Source: Aurantimonas endophytica (GTDB taxonomy: Bacteria; Pseudomonadota; Alphaproteobacteria; Rhizobiales; Rhizobiaceae). From it: a stretch of DNA of 64,000 nt. Both the position numbers and the translations under genes were made by a program. Positions 1 to 9,436 of this stretch are shown piece after piece. The notes under the pieces were generated by a model that saw nothing but the letters and a program-made list of their open reading frames with translations, searched no databases and was not told the DNA's origin. The stretch lies in the NCBI RefSeq assembly GCF_014196845.1, contig NZ_JACIEM010000005.1:186001-250000 (forward strand), given 5' to 3'. How positions within the stretch are numbered: position 1 is the first letter of the stretch; the number at the start of each line of letters is the position of its first letter.

Positions 1-1422
1 CTCTTCCTCTCAGGTCTTCTGCTTTTGGCCGGCGCCCAGGCCGGGCATGCCGCCAATTGGCTCGTCGAGCGGGTGTCCGGCGCCGCCTGGGCGCTCGCGC
101 AAGGGCAGGGAAAGGTACGGCTTCAGCCGAGAATGATCGTCCCCGAAGGGGTGACGATCGCGACCGGAGCGAGCGGCCGTGTCCGTCTCGTCAGCGACGG
201 TAACGCGATGATGGTGTCGCCGAACACGCGAACCGTCGTCGTGCCGGGCTCCAGACCCCGCGAAACCTTCGTCGTGCAGCAGGCGGGACAGGTCGAGTTC
301 GACGTCCAGAAGCGAGGGCGACCGCACTTTTCCATACAAACTCCTTACCTGGCAGCTGTGGTCAAGGGGACGCGGTTCGCCGTCAGCGTCACAGGCGTGG
401 CCTCCGCGGTAGACGTGCGGCACGGTCTCGTTTCTGTTCGGGATCTCCGGAGTGGCCAGACGGCCAATGTTGGGGCCAATCAGCGGGCGAGCGCAGGTGC
501 GAGCTTTACGGGCTTGCAGACGGCCGGAGCCGTTGCCCCGGGGGTCTTCCAAGGGACGCCGACACCCCCGGCGGTTGCCCCGGTGGGCCGCGATCACGGG
601 AGCTTCCGATCCGATCGGGCGCCCGACCCGGCGAGCTCTTCCGCGGATGCCGCGGGCATGGGGAGCAGCGCACCCAATGGCAGATCCGATGGCGCGAATC
701 GCTCCGGCGGGCTCGGAGGTCGCAGTGACGGCGGAAGCGGGGGCAATGGTCTCGGCAGGGACGCCGGCGATGCTGCCGCCCGCGGCGACAGGGGGCGCCG
801 CAGCGCGGACGGCAACTCCCGTGGCAGCCAACGCGCCATGGACGGTCTCGTCGGGCGGGGCAATGGCAAAGGACGCGGCAACGCGTCCGGCGCAGATGGG
901 AGCGACGCCGCCAGCCGTGACCGTGACAAAGCCCGATCCGACAGGGGACGCGGGAACGCGGAAGCCGCCTCTCGCGGGGGTCGAGGGGGCAGCCTTGGCG
1001 GACGCGGAAACGGCAACGCCGCTAGCGGGAACGGGAACAGCGGTAACGGAAATGGCGGCGCTAACGGAAGAGCCGACGGCAACGGTAACGGACACGGGAA
1101 CGGCGGCGCCAACGGAAACGCAGGCAGCAACGCTAGCAACACCGGCGGCAACGGCAACGCCGGTGGCGGCAACGGGAACAACGGCAACGGAAATGGCGGC
1201 GCCAACGCAAGTGCAGGCGGCAACGCCAGCAATACCGGCGGGAACGGCAACGCCGGTGGCGGCAACGGGAACAATGGCAACGGAAATGGCGGCGTCGACG
1301 CCAGTGCAGGCGGCAGCGCCAGCAATACCGGCGGAAGCCATAACACCGGTGGCGGGAATGCGAGCGAGAACGGCAACGCCGGCAACGGCAAGGCCGGCGG
1401 CAAGGCGAACGGCAGGGGCTGA
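1..1422 (+). CDS. Secreted FecR-domain protein with Gly/Asn-rich repeat tail (5' end outside window)
   Basis: The reading frame is open from base 1, so the true start lies upstream. The first visible residues are a hydrophobic signal-peptide core ending in AGHA before ANWLVERVSG. A FecR domain follows (visible residues about 20-140), with the EFDVQKRG and LAAVVKGTRFAVSV segments typical of the family. From about residue 150 the protein becomes low-complexity, and the last ~165 residues are almost only Gly, Asn, Ala and Ser, containing a 93-bp direct repeat. FecR domains are periplasmic or surface modules. Outside siderophore regulation they are often found beside CHASE2 signalling proteins, as here (50-bp gap to the next gene). 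The tail resembles structural or adhesive surface proteins; that role is inference. Confidence 0.82.
   Translation, partial: LFLSGLLLLAGAQAGHAANWLVERVSGAAWALAQGQGKVRLQPRMIVPEGVTIATGASGRVRLVSDGNAMMVSPNTRTVVVPGSRPRETFVVQQAGQVEFDVQKRGRPHFSIQTPYLAAVVKGTRFAVSVTGVASAVDVRHGLVSVRDLRSGQTANVGANQRASAGASFTGLQTAGAVAPGVFQGTPTPPAVAPVGRDHGSFRSDRAPDPASSSADAAGMGSSAPNGRSDGANRSGGLGGRSDGGSGGNGLGRDAGDAAARGDRGRRSADGNSRGSQRAMDGLVGRGNGKGRGNASGADGSDAASRDRDKARSDRGRGNAEAASRGGRGGSLGGRGNGNAASGNGNSGNGNGGANGRADGNGNGHGNGGANGNAGSNASNTGGNGNAGGGNGNNGNGNGGANASAGGNASNTGGNGNAGGGNGNNGNGNGGVDASAGGSASNTGGSHNTGGGNASENGNAGNGKAGGKANGRG
1129..1334 (+). repeat. 93-bp direct repeats in the FecR-protein tail
   Basis: Two full 93-bp units (1129-1221 and 1222-1314) and a partial third encode a 31-residue block that begins NASNTGG and continues with GNGNAGGG and NNGNGNGG motifs. 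The length is a multiple of three, so copy-number change keeps the frame. Shorter GN-type repeats precede it from about 1015. Confidence 0.85.
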
Positions 1423-1472
1423 TGCGATCGGTCTGACAACGGCATAGTTCCCCTTCAGCAACAGGATTCCAC

Positions 1473-4250
1473 GTGGCCCAAGCGCGCTACTCTCGACTGC
1501 TGCGTAGAGGGCTGGTTCTGCTGGCGATCGGCGTGGGCGTCGTGTCCCTGCAGCAGGTCGGCCTGACGCACGCGCTCGACAACGAACTCACCGATCTGCG
1601 GTTTCGGGCCACGAGTCGTTCGCCGTCCGGCGAGATCGTCCTCGTCGACATCGACGCCAGGAGCCTGGCCGAGATCGGGGTGTGGCCATGGCCGAGAAAC
1701 CTGCACGGGGAACTCGTTCTCGCGGCGGCAGAGGCGGGGGCTGCCCGGATCGCCTTCGACGTGGACTTCAGCACCTTTTCGACGCCCGAAGCCGACTCGG
1801 CGTTCGCGGCTGCGCTCTCGCAGGCCGGCATCGAGACTTTCTTGGCCGCCTTCGTTCAGGAAAGCGCTGCCGGCAGCGGGCTGATGCTCCCGTCGCTGCC
1901 GATCGATCTTCTCCTGCAGCACTCCTGGCCGGCGATCGTCAACGTCCCGCTCGATCCGGACGGACTGGTGCGGCGCGCAGCCTTTCCGGTCGAGATCGGC
2001 TCCGAAACGGTCTCCGCCATGCCGTCCATCCTCGCCGGCCGGGACGGTTCGAACGGGCTGTTCGGAATAGATTACGGGATCGATGCCACCCGCCTGCGGC
2101 GGGTCTCCTTTGTGGATGCTCTGAACCAGCGTCTGCAGCCGGGCACACTCGCAGGCAAGACGCTTATCGTCGGCGCGGCGGCGCTCGAGCTGCAGGACCG
2201 CTTCTCGGTGCCGGTTTATGGCGTCGTCTCCGGATCGACTGTGCTTGCGCTGGCGGCCGATTCCCTGCTTCAGGGGCGCGACCTCACATTCGTCGCCATG
2301 CCGGCAATCCTGCTGGTCGCCGCCGCCATGGTCGCCCTGCTTCTGTGCGCGCTGGTTCCGTCGAGGCGGGTGCTGATCGTCTTCGGGGGCTTAGCGATTA
2401 CCGTCGAGGCCGTCGCGCTCCACCTGCAGGCCACCCACGCTATAGTGCTCGCGACGGCGCTGCTGCAAGCGACCCTCGCCGGCTTCGCGCTGTTCGCCAT
2501 AATCCGCGAATTCGACATGCGCGGGCTGCTGCTCTGGGCTGCCCGGACCGAGGTGAAGAACGGACACAGCGTTCTGGAGCGCGTCATCGAGGACGGCTTC
2601 GACGGGGTGGTCATCTTCGACGACCGGGACCGGATCGTGCGGATGAACGAAGTGGCGCGCGATCTGCTCGGATATTCGCCCGGAACCCGGCTGGCTGGGC
2701 TGCCGCCCTTCATCGTCGAACGCCTTTCCCTCGTGCGTGAAGCCTTCAGGAACGACGCCTCGATCCCGAAGGACGGGTGCCTCGAGACCTTGACCTCGGA
2801 AGACGGAGATCGCCGCGTACTCGAATACGGGCTGGCGCCCTTCTGGATGGAGAAGATCGCGGCGGTTGACGACGAAGTCTCCGAAGGCGCGATCTATGTC
2901 TGCCTGAGGCTGCGGGACGTCACCGAGCGGGAACTGACGCAGGAAAAGATACGCTTTATGGCCCTCCATGACGGCCTGACGGGCCTCTACAACCGGCACT
3001 CACTGGAAGAGCGGCTGGACGCGGCGTTGAATCAACGCACGCCCGGCAGCGGCCTCGGGATCCTCTGCTTTGACCTCGACCAGTTCAAGGCTGTCAACGA
3101 CGTGCTCGGGCACGCCGTCGGCGACAAGGTTCTGATGGAGACGGCGCGACGTGCGAGCCAGGTGATCGCACGGCCCGCCCTGCTAGCCAGGACGGGAGGC
3201 GATGAGTTCATGGCCCTGCTCGGCGCCGAGACGGCGGAAGCAGCCCTGGCCGACGCGGACGCACTCGCCGCCTCGCTCGGCGAGCTCTTCTATGAGTCCG
3301 GGCATCAAATAGCCGTTGCCGCAAGCGTCGGTGTCTGCTGGTGGTCTGCGGAGGGAGGAACGGCGAGCGCGATGATGCGGCAAGCCGACGTCGCTCTGTA
3401 CCGGGCCAAGCGCCAGGGTCGCGGATTGGTCGTCCTCTTTGAGCCAGCGATGGAAGAGGATCGCCTGGCGCGGCTGGAACTGGAGGCCGACCTGAACCGG
3501 GCCTTCGAGAAAGACGAGTTCCAGGTCTTCTACCAGCCCCAAGTCGACTTGGTGTCAGGCGAATTGGTGGGAGCCGAGGCGCTTTTGCGCTGGAAGCACC
3601 CCACGAAGGGATTCGTCTCACCCGCTGTTTTCATTCCCGTGGCGGAGGAGATGGGGCTCATCCACCGGCTGGGCGCGTGGGTCCTGACGACCGCATGCTG
3701 CGAGGCGAAGCGATGGCCGTCGACCGCGACGATCGCGATTAACGTCTCGGCTGTGCAATTCGCGACAGGCGATCTGGTCGCCGCTATTGGCGAGGCGCTT
3801 GAAGCGTCGCAGCTTCCTGCAGAGCGTCTCGAACTCGAGATCACGGAATCGGCCTTCGTGCAGGACAGCAAGGGTCTCGATGAGATTTTCGAGCGATTGC
3901 TGGGCCTCGGCATCAGTTTCGCACTTGACGATTTCGGCACCGGCTATTCTTCGCTCGGCTACCTCCACCGCTTCCCGATCTCCAAGATCAAGATCGACCG
4001 AAGCTTCGTCTCCAACGTGCCGATGGACGGGCAGGCGATGGCGATCCTGCGGTCGATCCGGGCCCTCGCTGAAGGCCTCGACATCAAGACCATCGCGGAA
4101 GGAATCGAGACGCCCGAGCAGGCCGAGACCTTGCGCATCATGGGCTGCCAGCAAGGGCAAGGCTATCTCTTCGGCAAGCCGATGGACGCGGAGGCGATAC
4201 AGTCGCGCCTGAGAGCCGACGGCTCCCAGCAGCGCGCGCTAGTCGCTTGA
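1473..4250 (+). CDS. CHASE2-PAS-GGDEF-EAL membrane cyclic-di-GMP enzyme
   Basis: 925 residues from a GTG start. Order: an N-terminal membrane anchor (residues ~10-30), a periplasmic CHASE2 sensor (~30-270, including IVLVDIDARSL and WPWPR), three membrane helices (~270-350), a PAS domain (~365-480), GGDEF and EAL. The diguanylate cyclase signature GGDEF is intact at residues 575-579, with no RxxD inhibitory site in front of it. The phosphodiesterase signature EAL is intact at 702-704, with EITES, DDFGTGYSS, KIDRSF and AEGIET downstream. Both activities are therefore possible; which dominates cannot be told from sequence. It probably senses an envelope signal and is likely co-transcribed with the FecR protein upstream. 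Confidence 0.93.
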   Translation: MAQARYSRLLRRGLVLLAIGVGVVSLQQVGLTHALDNELTDLRFRATSRSPSGEIVLVDIDARSLAEIGVWPWPRNLHGELVLAAAEAGAARIAFDVDFSTFSTPEADSAFAAALSQAGIETFLAAFVQESAAGSGLMLPSLPIDLLLQHSWPAIVNVPLDPDGLVRRAAFPVEIGSETVSAMPSILAGRDGSNGLFGIDYGIDATRLRRVSFVDALNQRLQPGTLAGKTLIVGAAALELQDRFSVPVYGVVSGSTVLALAADSLLQGRDLTFVAMPAILLVAAAMVALLLCALVPSRRVLIVFGGLAITVEAVALHLQATHAIVLATALLQATLAGFALFAIIREFDMRGLLLWAARTEVKNGHSVLERVIEDGFDGVVIFDDRDRIVRMNEVARDLLGYSPGTRLAGLPPFIVERLSLVREAFRNDASIPKDGCLETLTSEDGDRRVLEYGLAPFWMEKIAAVDDEVSEGAIYVCLRLRDVTERELTQEKIRFMALHDGLTGLYNRHSLEERLDAALNQRTPGSGLGILCFDLDQFKAVNDVLGHAVGDKVLMETARRASQVIARPALLARTGGDEFMALLGAETAEAALADADALAASLGELFYESGHQIAVAASVGVCWWSAEGGTASAMMRQADVALYRAKRQGRGLVVLFEPAMEEDRLARLELEADLNRAFEKDEFQVFYQPQVDLVSGELVGAEALLRWKHPTKGFVSPAVFIPVAEEMGLIHRLGAWVLTTACCEAKRWPSTATIAINVSAVQFATGDLVAAIGEALEASQLPAERLELEITESAFVQDSKGLDEIFERLLGLGISFALDDFGTGYSSLGYLHRFPISKIKIDRSFVSNVPMDGQAMAILRSIRALAEGLDIKTIAEGIETPEQAETLRIMGCQQGQGYLFGKPMDAEAIQSRLRADGSQQRALVA

Positions 4251-4603
4251 GGTGACACAGATACGGCTGCCGCAGTGCAGCCATCAGAACTGACCAAACG
4301 GTGTAGGGGCGAGAGTCGAACGGCGGCTTTCGCTTCGCGGGCATTCTGAAGCCGCCGTTCCGCTTACGGCCCCTTCAAGCTGTAGGAATGACCGCGAGAA
4401 TGAGAGAGTGTCACGCGGAGCCGAACGTTGTGAGTTCTACTCATTGTGACGGCAGGCAGGCCAGTCCAACTTAGTGGCCTACGGTGTTTCGAGAGAAGCC
4501 TACCCTGCTTCATCAGCAACTTAAGTGATTCGAATTTAACTTCTCCGTAAGGTTAAGTCCAAACACTTAAGGTAGGGCTAGATAGCCGTCTGCTGAAAAG
4601 ACG
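4251..4603. other. Intergenic region with nested AT-rich inverted repeats
   Basis: No gene is seen. Besides the hairpin at 4318-4360 it holds an AT-rich patch at 4515-4575 in which CTTAAGTG (4520-4527) is mirrored by CACTTAAG (4564-4571), and TTAAC / GTTAA arms lie inside. The two flanking genes converge here, so this is unlikely to be a promoter for either. Confidence 0.5.
4318..4360 (+). terminator. Inverted repeat after the GGDEF-EAL gene, possible terminator
   Basis: Perfect 12-bp arms (4318-4329 and 4349-4360, GAACGGCGGCTT and its complement) enclose a 19-base loop, 68 bp after the stop codon. There is no T-run after it, so a terminator or mRNA-stabilising hairpin are both possible. Confidence 0.5.
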
Positions 4604-5011
4604 TCAATCCTGGATCAGGGACAGGATGACGTTGTCAACGGCCTTGACGCAGGCATCTTCGTCACCGCTCTCCGCCAGGTCTCGCGCACCCTGGAGCGCG
4701 GTGCGGGCTTCGATCAGCTCTTCGCCTCCGTCCCCTGCCGCGTCGGTTTCCTCAATCGCAGCGGTTTCATCAGCCTCATCCTGGAAGGGGACGGGCGCCT
4801 CGTCGCCCTCGTCCGATTCCGCCATCGCCTGCGCCTCGCGGGCACCAGCGACGGCTTGGCCGCCGGAGGAGGCGGAGATGGCCTGACTGGCGGCGACATC
4901 GAGAAGGCGTTCCAAATCGGCGATGCGCTCCGCGCACGTGTAGGCGTGGGCGGGTCCGGCGAGGAGGAGGGCGGTCGCGGCCACCGTAAAGAGTTCGATG
5001 CGGGTCATCAT
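4604..5011 (-). CDS. Small acidic secreted protein downstream of the molybdenum oxidoreductase
   Basis: 135 residues with a clear signal peptide (about 23 residues, ending AGPAHA before YTCAE). The mature part is acidic, rich in Asp, Glu and Ala, with two cysteines (YTCAER and [10 protein letters not shown]) that could form a disulfide across the protein. An AAAGGA ribosome binding site lies in front of the start, and only 11 bp separate it from the stop of the large subunit upstream, so it is most likely the last gene of that operon. I do not recognise the family. It sits where related operons often carry a cytochrome c gene, but it has no CxxCH motif. Confidence 0.72.
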   Translation of the reverse strand: MMTRIELFTVAATALLLAGPAHAYTCAERIADLERLLDVAASQAISASSGGQAVAGAREAQAMAESDEGDEAPVPFQDEADETAAIEETDAAGDGGEELIEARTALQGARDLAESGDEDACVKAVDNVILSLIQD

Positions 5012-5022
5012 GTGTCCTTTCG

Positions 5023-7314
5023 TCAGCTCTGGAGCTGGCCGGCAATGGGAAGGCGGCGGATCCGCTGCCCGGTCGCGGCAAACACGGCGTTGGTGATGGC
5101 CGGTGCGACAGGCGGCAGGCCCGGCTCGCCGACCCCGCCGAGCGGACGATCGTAGGCGTTGCCCGCGTTCACGATATGGATATCGATCCGCTTCGGCGCG
5201 GCCTCCATGCGCGGGACGAGATAGCTATCGAAATTATCCTGCTGCGCCCGGCCGTTGGCGAACGTCACCTCTGTCATCAGCGCCTGGCCGACGCCCATGA
5301 TCACCGCGCCTTCCATCTGCGACCGGATGCGATCAGGATTGACCTGCGCGCCGCAATCGATGGCGATCGAGACACGCGGCACGGAGACGACGCCATCCTC
5401 GACCGCCACCTCCGCGGCGACCGCAACGTAGCTGACGAAACTGTAGTGCCCGGCAATACCGAGACCTTGTCCCGCTGGCATCCGACGGCCCCACTCGATG
5501 CCCTTGGCTGCTTCCTCGACGACAGCGGCCAGCCGACCGGTGTCGATCGGATAGACCTCGGGGTCCTCGCCGTAGTTCCAGACGTCGCCGAGTTCCCGCG
5601 GATCGACCAGCCGCGCCGGACCGATGACCTCGAGCAGGTAGTCCTTCGGATCGCGGCCGACGGCATCTGCCAGTTCGGATATGAAGGACTGGATGGCGAA
5701 GGCGTGGGGGATGTTCGAGACTGACCGGTACCAGCCGATGCGCACATGAGCGGATGCCTCGGGGTTCTCGGCCCGGATGTTCTCGATCGCAAGCGGCATG
5801 TTCAAGAGCCCCATGCCGAGCTCGAAGGGCAGTTTCTGTTTGGGATCGGGGGCGAAGATCGAGCCGATCGTCGGTGCCGCCGTGCGATGCAGCCAGGCCA
5901 CCGGCATGCCGCTGTCATCGAGGCCCGCGGTCATCTTCTCGACCGATACCGTGTGATAGTAGCCGTGGTGGATGTCATCCTCGCGGGTCCAGGTGAGCTT
6001 GACCGGCGCACCGTCCATCGCCTGGCTGAGAATGCCGGCCTCGAGCACGAAGTCGGGCTTCGACTTGCGGCCAAAGCCGCCACCCAGCAACGTGACGTTG
6101 ACGGTCACGTTCTCCTTGTCCAGCTTCAGCCGTTCTGCCAGACGCAGCCGCGTCACCTGCGGCGCCTGGGTGCAGGCCCAGGCCTCGGCTTTTCCGTCCC
6201 GGATCTCCACCACCGCGGCAGGCGCTTCCATCGGCGCTTGCGCCAGATGCGGGATGTAGTATTCCGCCTCGACGGTCCGGGCGGCGCCGGCCATGCCCGC
6301 ATCGAAGTCGCCCTGATCGCGGATCACCGTGCCGCCGGCCGCATTCGCCGCCTTGGACAGCAATTCGCGATAGGCCTCGCTGTCGTAGCTGGCATTCGGG
6401 CCGTCCTCCCACTCGATGGTGAGCGCGTCGCGGCCCTTCATCGCGAGGTAGGTGTTTTTGGCAATGACCGCGACCCCACCCAACGGGGCGAACTCAGTTG
6501 GGAAGTCGACGGGGTCGATCACGATCACCTTCTCCACCCCGGCAATTGCCAGCGCGGCGCTGTCGTCGAAGCTTTTGACGCGGCCGCCATAGACCGGTGG
6601 CCGGGCGATGACCGCGTAGAGCATGCCGTCGCGCCGGACGTCGATGCCGTAGATCGCGGTGCCGGTGGTGATGCCCATGTTGTCGGCGAGCCCGATATCG
6701 GACTTGCCGATGTAGCGGAACTGTGACGGGTCGAGGAGCACGAGACTGTCGGCGGGTGGCACGTCGAGATCCATGGCCGCAGCGGCGAGTTCACCATAGC
6801 CCAGGGACCGGCCCGATACGGCATGATTCACCCTGTGACCTTCGGCCTTCACCTCGGCGACATCGACCCCCCACTCGGCAGCGGCAGCCTGTTCCAGCAT
6901 CCTGCGCGCGGCCGCGCCGGCCCGGCGCATCGGCATGAAGAAATGCCGCAGGCTCCGCGAGCCGTCGGTGTCCTGGTTGCCGTACTTCTCCTCGTCGCCA
7001 GGGGCCTGGTCCACCCGGACCTGGTCCCAATCGGCGCCGAGCTCGTCGGCGACGACCATGGCGATCGAGGTGCGGACGCCCTGACCCATTTCGGAGCGGT
7101 GGACGGTCACGGTGACGAGCCCGTCCTCGGCGATCGAGATGAAGGCCTTCGGGTCGTCACTCCAGCCGTTCGGCATCGCATCCCGGCCGAACTTGGGCTC
7201 TTCCTCCTGGGCCCAGCCCCGGAAGGGCAGACCCACAGCGAGGACGAAGGCGGAGGCCCCGATGCCGCCGAGAATGCCGCGGCGACTGATATTGGTGATC
7301 GACGAGTTTCGCAT
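5023..7314 (-). CDS. IorB-like molybdopterin-binding large subunit of an aldehyde/isoquinoline oxidoreductase
   Basis: 763 residues. The start ATG at 7314 overlaps the stop of the small-subunit gene by one base (TGATG), which decides the start over a longer frame. A twin-arginine signal (SRRG at residues 10-12, then a hydrophobic stretch to WAQ) predicts folded export to the periplasm. The body matches the xanthine dehydrogenase family molybdenum subunit of the IorB type: [25 protein letters not shown], and near residue 730 the GVGEPGLPP motif holding the presumed catalytic glutamate. Known relatives oxidise aldehydes or N-heteroaromatics using water and pass electrons to the 2Fe-2S subunit. 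The substrate here is unknown. No FAD subunit, cytochrome subunit or XdhC-type chaperone is seen nearby. Confidence 0.9.
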   Translation of the reverse strand: MRNSSITNISRRGILGGIGASAFVLAVGLPFRGWAQEEEPKFGRDAMPNGWSDDPKAFISIAEDGLVTVTVHRSEMGQGVRTSIAMVVADELGADWDQVRVDQAPGDEEKYGNQDTDGSRSLRHFFMPMRRAGAAARRMLEQAAAAEWGVDVAEVKAEGHRVNHAVSGRSLGYGELAAAAMDLDVPPADSLVLLDPSQFRYIGKSDIGLADNMGITTGTAIYGIDVRRDGMLYAVIARPPVYGGRVKSFDDSAALAIAGVEKVIVIDPVDFPTEFAPLGGVAVIAKNTYLAMKGRDALTIEWEDGPNASYDSEAYRELLSKAANAAGGTVIRDQGDFDAGMAGAARTVEAEYYIPHLAQAPMEAPAAVVEIRDGKAEAWACTQAPQVTRLRLAERLKLDKENVTVNVTLLGGGFGRKSKPDFVLEAGILSQAMDGAPVKLTWTREDDIHHGYYHTVSVEKMTAGLDDSGMPVAWLHRTAAPTIGSIFAPDPKQKLPFELGMGLLNMPLAIENIRAENPEASAHVRIGWYRSVSNIPHAFAIQSFISELADAVGRDPKDYLLEVIGPARLVDPRELGDVWNYGEDPEVYPIDTGRLAAVVEEAAKGIEWGRRMPAGQGLGIAGHYSFVSYVAVAAEVAVEDGVVSVPRVSIAIDCGAQVNPDRIRSQMEGAVIMGVGQALMTEVTFANGRAQQDNFDSYLVPRMEAAPKRIDIHIVNAGNAYDRPLGGVGEPGLPPVAPAITNAVFAATGQRIRRLPIAGQLQS

Positions 7315-7766
7315 CACGACGCCTCCGCTGCCTGCTTGATGGCAGCCCGGATGCGGGGATAGGTGCCGCAGCGGCACAGGTTGCCATTCATCGCCGTGTC
7401 TATGTCTTCGTCGGTCACGGTGTCGGACTGATCCACGAGCGATGCCGCCTGCATGATCTGCCCCGCCTGGCAGTAGCCGCATTGCGCCACGTTCAGGTCA
7501 CGCCAGGCGACCTGAACCGGATGATCGCCGTTCTTGGACAGACCTTCGATCGTTGTGACCTGGGAGCCTTCGAGCATGCTGACGGTCGTAAGGCAGGCGA
7601 AAGTGGGGTTGCCGTCGACATGGACGGTACAGGCCCCGCAAGCCCCTATACCGCAACCATACTTGGTCCCCGTGAGCCCCAACTCATCCCTGAGATACCA
7701 AAGCAGCGGCGTTTCCCCATCGCCGTCGAATTCCTGCTCGACTCCGTTGAGCATCATACGGACCAT
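7314..7766 (-). CDS. IorA-like 2Fe-2S small subunit of the molybdenum oxidoreductase
   Basis: 150 residues. The start at 7766 (MVRMMLNGVEQEF) fits the family N-terminus and has AAAGGA upstream; a longer frame begins 34 residues earlier without support. Two iron-sulfur sites are visible: a plant-ferredoxin-type cluster with cysteines at 38, 43, 46 and 58 (GCGIGACGACTVHVDG), and a C-terminal helical cluster with QCGYCQAGQ and NLCRCGTYPRI. The protein moves electrons away from the molybdenum centre of the partner encoded immediately downstream. It has no signal peptide of its own, so the pair is probably exported together on the twin-arginine signal of the large subunit. Confidence 0.92.
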   Translation of the reverse strand: MVRMMLNGVEQEFDGDGETPLLWYLRDELGLTGTKYGCGIGACGACTVHVDGNPTFACLTTVSMLEGSQVTTIEGLSKNGDHPVQVAWRDLNVAQCGYCQAGQIMQAASLVDQSDTVTDEDIDTAMNGNLCRCGTYPRIRAAIKQAAEAS

Positions 7767-8146
7767 TGGGTTTTTCCTTTGCATCCAAAGCCGAGAGAAA
7801 ACTGCCTCGGCATATTCGCGCAGTCCTACGGAACATGCGTTCCGATCCGGCCCTGTCCAGTGCAGCAATGCGCCCTCTCGGCAGGTCGCCGCGGCCGGGC
7901 TGGGGGCGCAGTGAAAAGGCGCACCGACGCGGCCTCTTGAATACTGTGATCTCGCTGGAGTTTTGAGGCAATGTCGACAAGCCTAATTCCCTGAATAGGT
8001 CAGGTTTCTCGCGGGCTCAGCCACAAAGCGGTCAGTCCGCAATCGGTCAAGACTCCCGCATGATCACGATCGCCTTCATGCGCCCATTCCAGGTCCACGG
8101 ATTTCTTTCAGCCTCCGCGATCGCCGCTACGGTGCGACCGACTGCG
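7767..8146. other. Intergenic region upstream of iorA-like gene
   Basis: About 380 bp hold no gene I can support. The stretch just above 7766 should carry the promoter of the oxidoreductase operon. The right-hand part lies downstream of the sorbosone-dehydrogenase-like gene. I see no clear terminator or operator. Confidence 0.4.
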
Positions 8147-9436
8147 TCACACGGCGGTCACGCGCCAGATGACGTCTCCCACATCGTCGGCCATCAGCAG
8201 CGATCTGCCGTCCGGGCCGATCGCCACGCCGACGGGACGCCCATAGGCAAGTTTCTCGTCCTCGGACAGGAAGCCGGACAGGATATCGCGAGCCGGTCCG
8301 TTCGGCGCGCCATTGTCGAAGGGGACGAAGATCAGCTTGTAGCCGCTGAGCGTCGAGCGATTCCACGATCCGTGCTGGCCGATCACCATGCCCTCGCCGA
8401 ACCCCGGCAAGGTGCCGCCCGGCATCCAGCAGAGGCCGAGCGATGCCGTGTGGCCGCCGAGAGCATAATCCGGCTGGATGGCACGGGCGACGAGGTCCGG
8501 AGCCTGCGTGACACGATCGTCCACGGTCCTGCCCCAGTAGCAATAGGGCCAGCCGTAAAACCCACCCTCTTCGACGGACGTAAGGTAGTCCGGCGGCGTT
8601 TCGTCCCCAAGCCCGTCGCGCTCGTTGACGACGGTCCAGAGCTTTCCCGTTACCGGCTCGAAGGCCATGCCGACCGGGTTTCGCAGCCCGGAGGCAAAAG
8701 TCCGCGCCTTTCCGGTGGCAACGTCCAGTTCCCAGATCGCCGCGCGACCCTCTTCTGCCGCCATCCCGTTGTCGCCGATATTGGACAACGATCCGACGCC
8801 AGCGTAAATCTTCGCCCGATCCGGCGAGACGATCAGGCTGCGGGTCCAGTGCCCGTGCGGCTTGAAGTCGACGAGCTTTTCACCACCGCCTATGAGGCTC
8901 GTATCGCCTGGCCGGTAGTCGAAACACCGAATGCCGTCCGTGTTCCCGAGGTAGAACCGGTCGCCGACCAGCGCCATGCCGAAGGGCTGGTTCTGGTTTT
9001 CCACGAAGACCTCGCGGCGCTCGGCGACACCGTCCCCATCCGCGTCACGCCAAAGCGTGACACGATTGGCGCTGGGGCCGATCGCCTTGACGCGGCGCAT
9101 CGTGGCCTGCTGAGCGTGGTCCATGAGGGTGCGCGGCCTCTCCGGCTGCTCTTTCGACTCCGCCACGAGGACGTCGCCGTTCGGCAGGACCTCGATCCAG
9201 CGGGGATGATCGAGGTTCGACGCAAAGGCATTGACCTGAAGCCCCGGCGCGCAGGTGGGCAGGCGCCCCTCCTTCCAGCCCTCTGCGGCGGGAAGTTTCA
9301 AGGTCATGATTCCCTGTTTTCGTGCCTCCGGAATTTGGGGTGTCAGCCCGACGGCTTGATGCGACGGAGAACCAAAACGCCTGAAGAGCGCGACAGCGCC
9401 ACCCACGAATTCAGTCGCCTTCGCGACAATTCCCAT
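8147..9436 (-). CDS. Sorbosone dehydrogenase-like (PQQ-dependent sugar dehydrogenase family) beta-propeller protein
   Basis: 429 residues from the ATG at 9436, which has AAGGCGG in front; an upstream ATG adds 21 unlikely residues. The chain shows the six-bladed propeller pattern of the family: NLDHPRWIEVLPNGDVLVAES, QNQPFGMALVGDRFYLGNTDG, SLIVSPDRAKIYAGVGSLSN, GLRNPVGMAFEP, EEGGFYGWPYCYWG and HGSWNRS. Relatives oxidise sorbosone or other aldoses with PQQ, but many are uncharacterised. There is no obvious signal peptide, though the N-terminus has a short hydrophobic segment (FVGGAVALF). PQQ synthesis genes are not in the window, so the cofactor and substrate are inferred from family only. Confidence 0.85.
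   Translation of the reverse strand: MGIVAKATEFVGGAVALFRRFGSPSHQAVGLTPQIPEARKQGIMTLKLPAAEGWKEGRLPTCAPGLQVNAFASNLDHPRWIEVLPNGDVLVAESKEQPERPRTLMDHAQQATMRRVKAIGPSANRVTLWRDADGDGVAERREVFVENQNQPFGMALVGDRFYLGNTDGIRCFDYRPGDTSLIGGGEKLVDFKPHGHWTRSLIVSPDRAKIYAGVGSLSNIGDNGMAAEEGRAAIWELDVATGKARTFASGLRNPVGMAFEPVTGKLWTVVNERDGLGDETPPDYLTSVEEGGFYGWPYCYWGRTVDDRVTQAPDLVARAIQPDYALGGHTASLGLCWMPGGTLPGFGEGMVIGQHGSWNRSTLSGYKLIFVPFDNGAPNGPARDILSGFLSEDEKLAYGRPVGVAIGPDGRSLLMADDVGDVIWRVTAV

Noticed and set aside
1129-1334. CRISPR-like repeat array
   Set aside because: The repeats are 93 bp, contiguous without spacers, and in frame inside a coding sequence.
10-1461. Long minus-strand frame (about 480 codons) opposite the FecR gene
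   Set aside because: Its composition is a mirror of the Gly/Asn-rich repeats (Ala/Val/Pro runs) and no domain is visible. The plus strand has a signal peptide and FecR fold.
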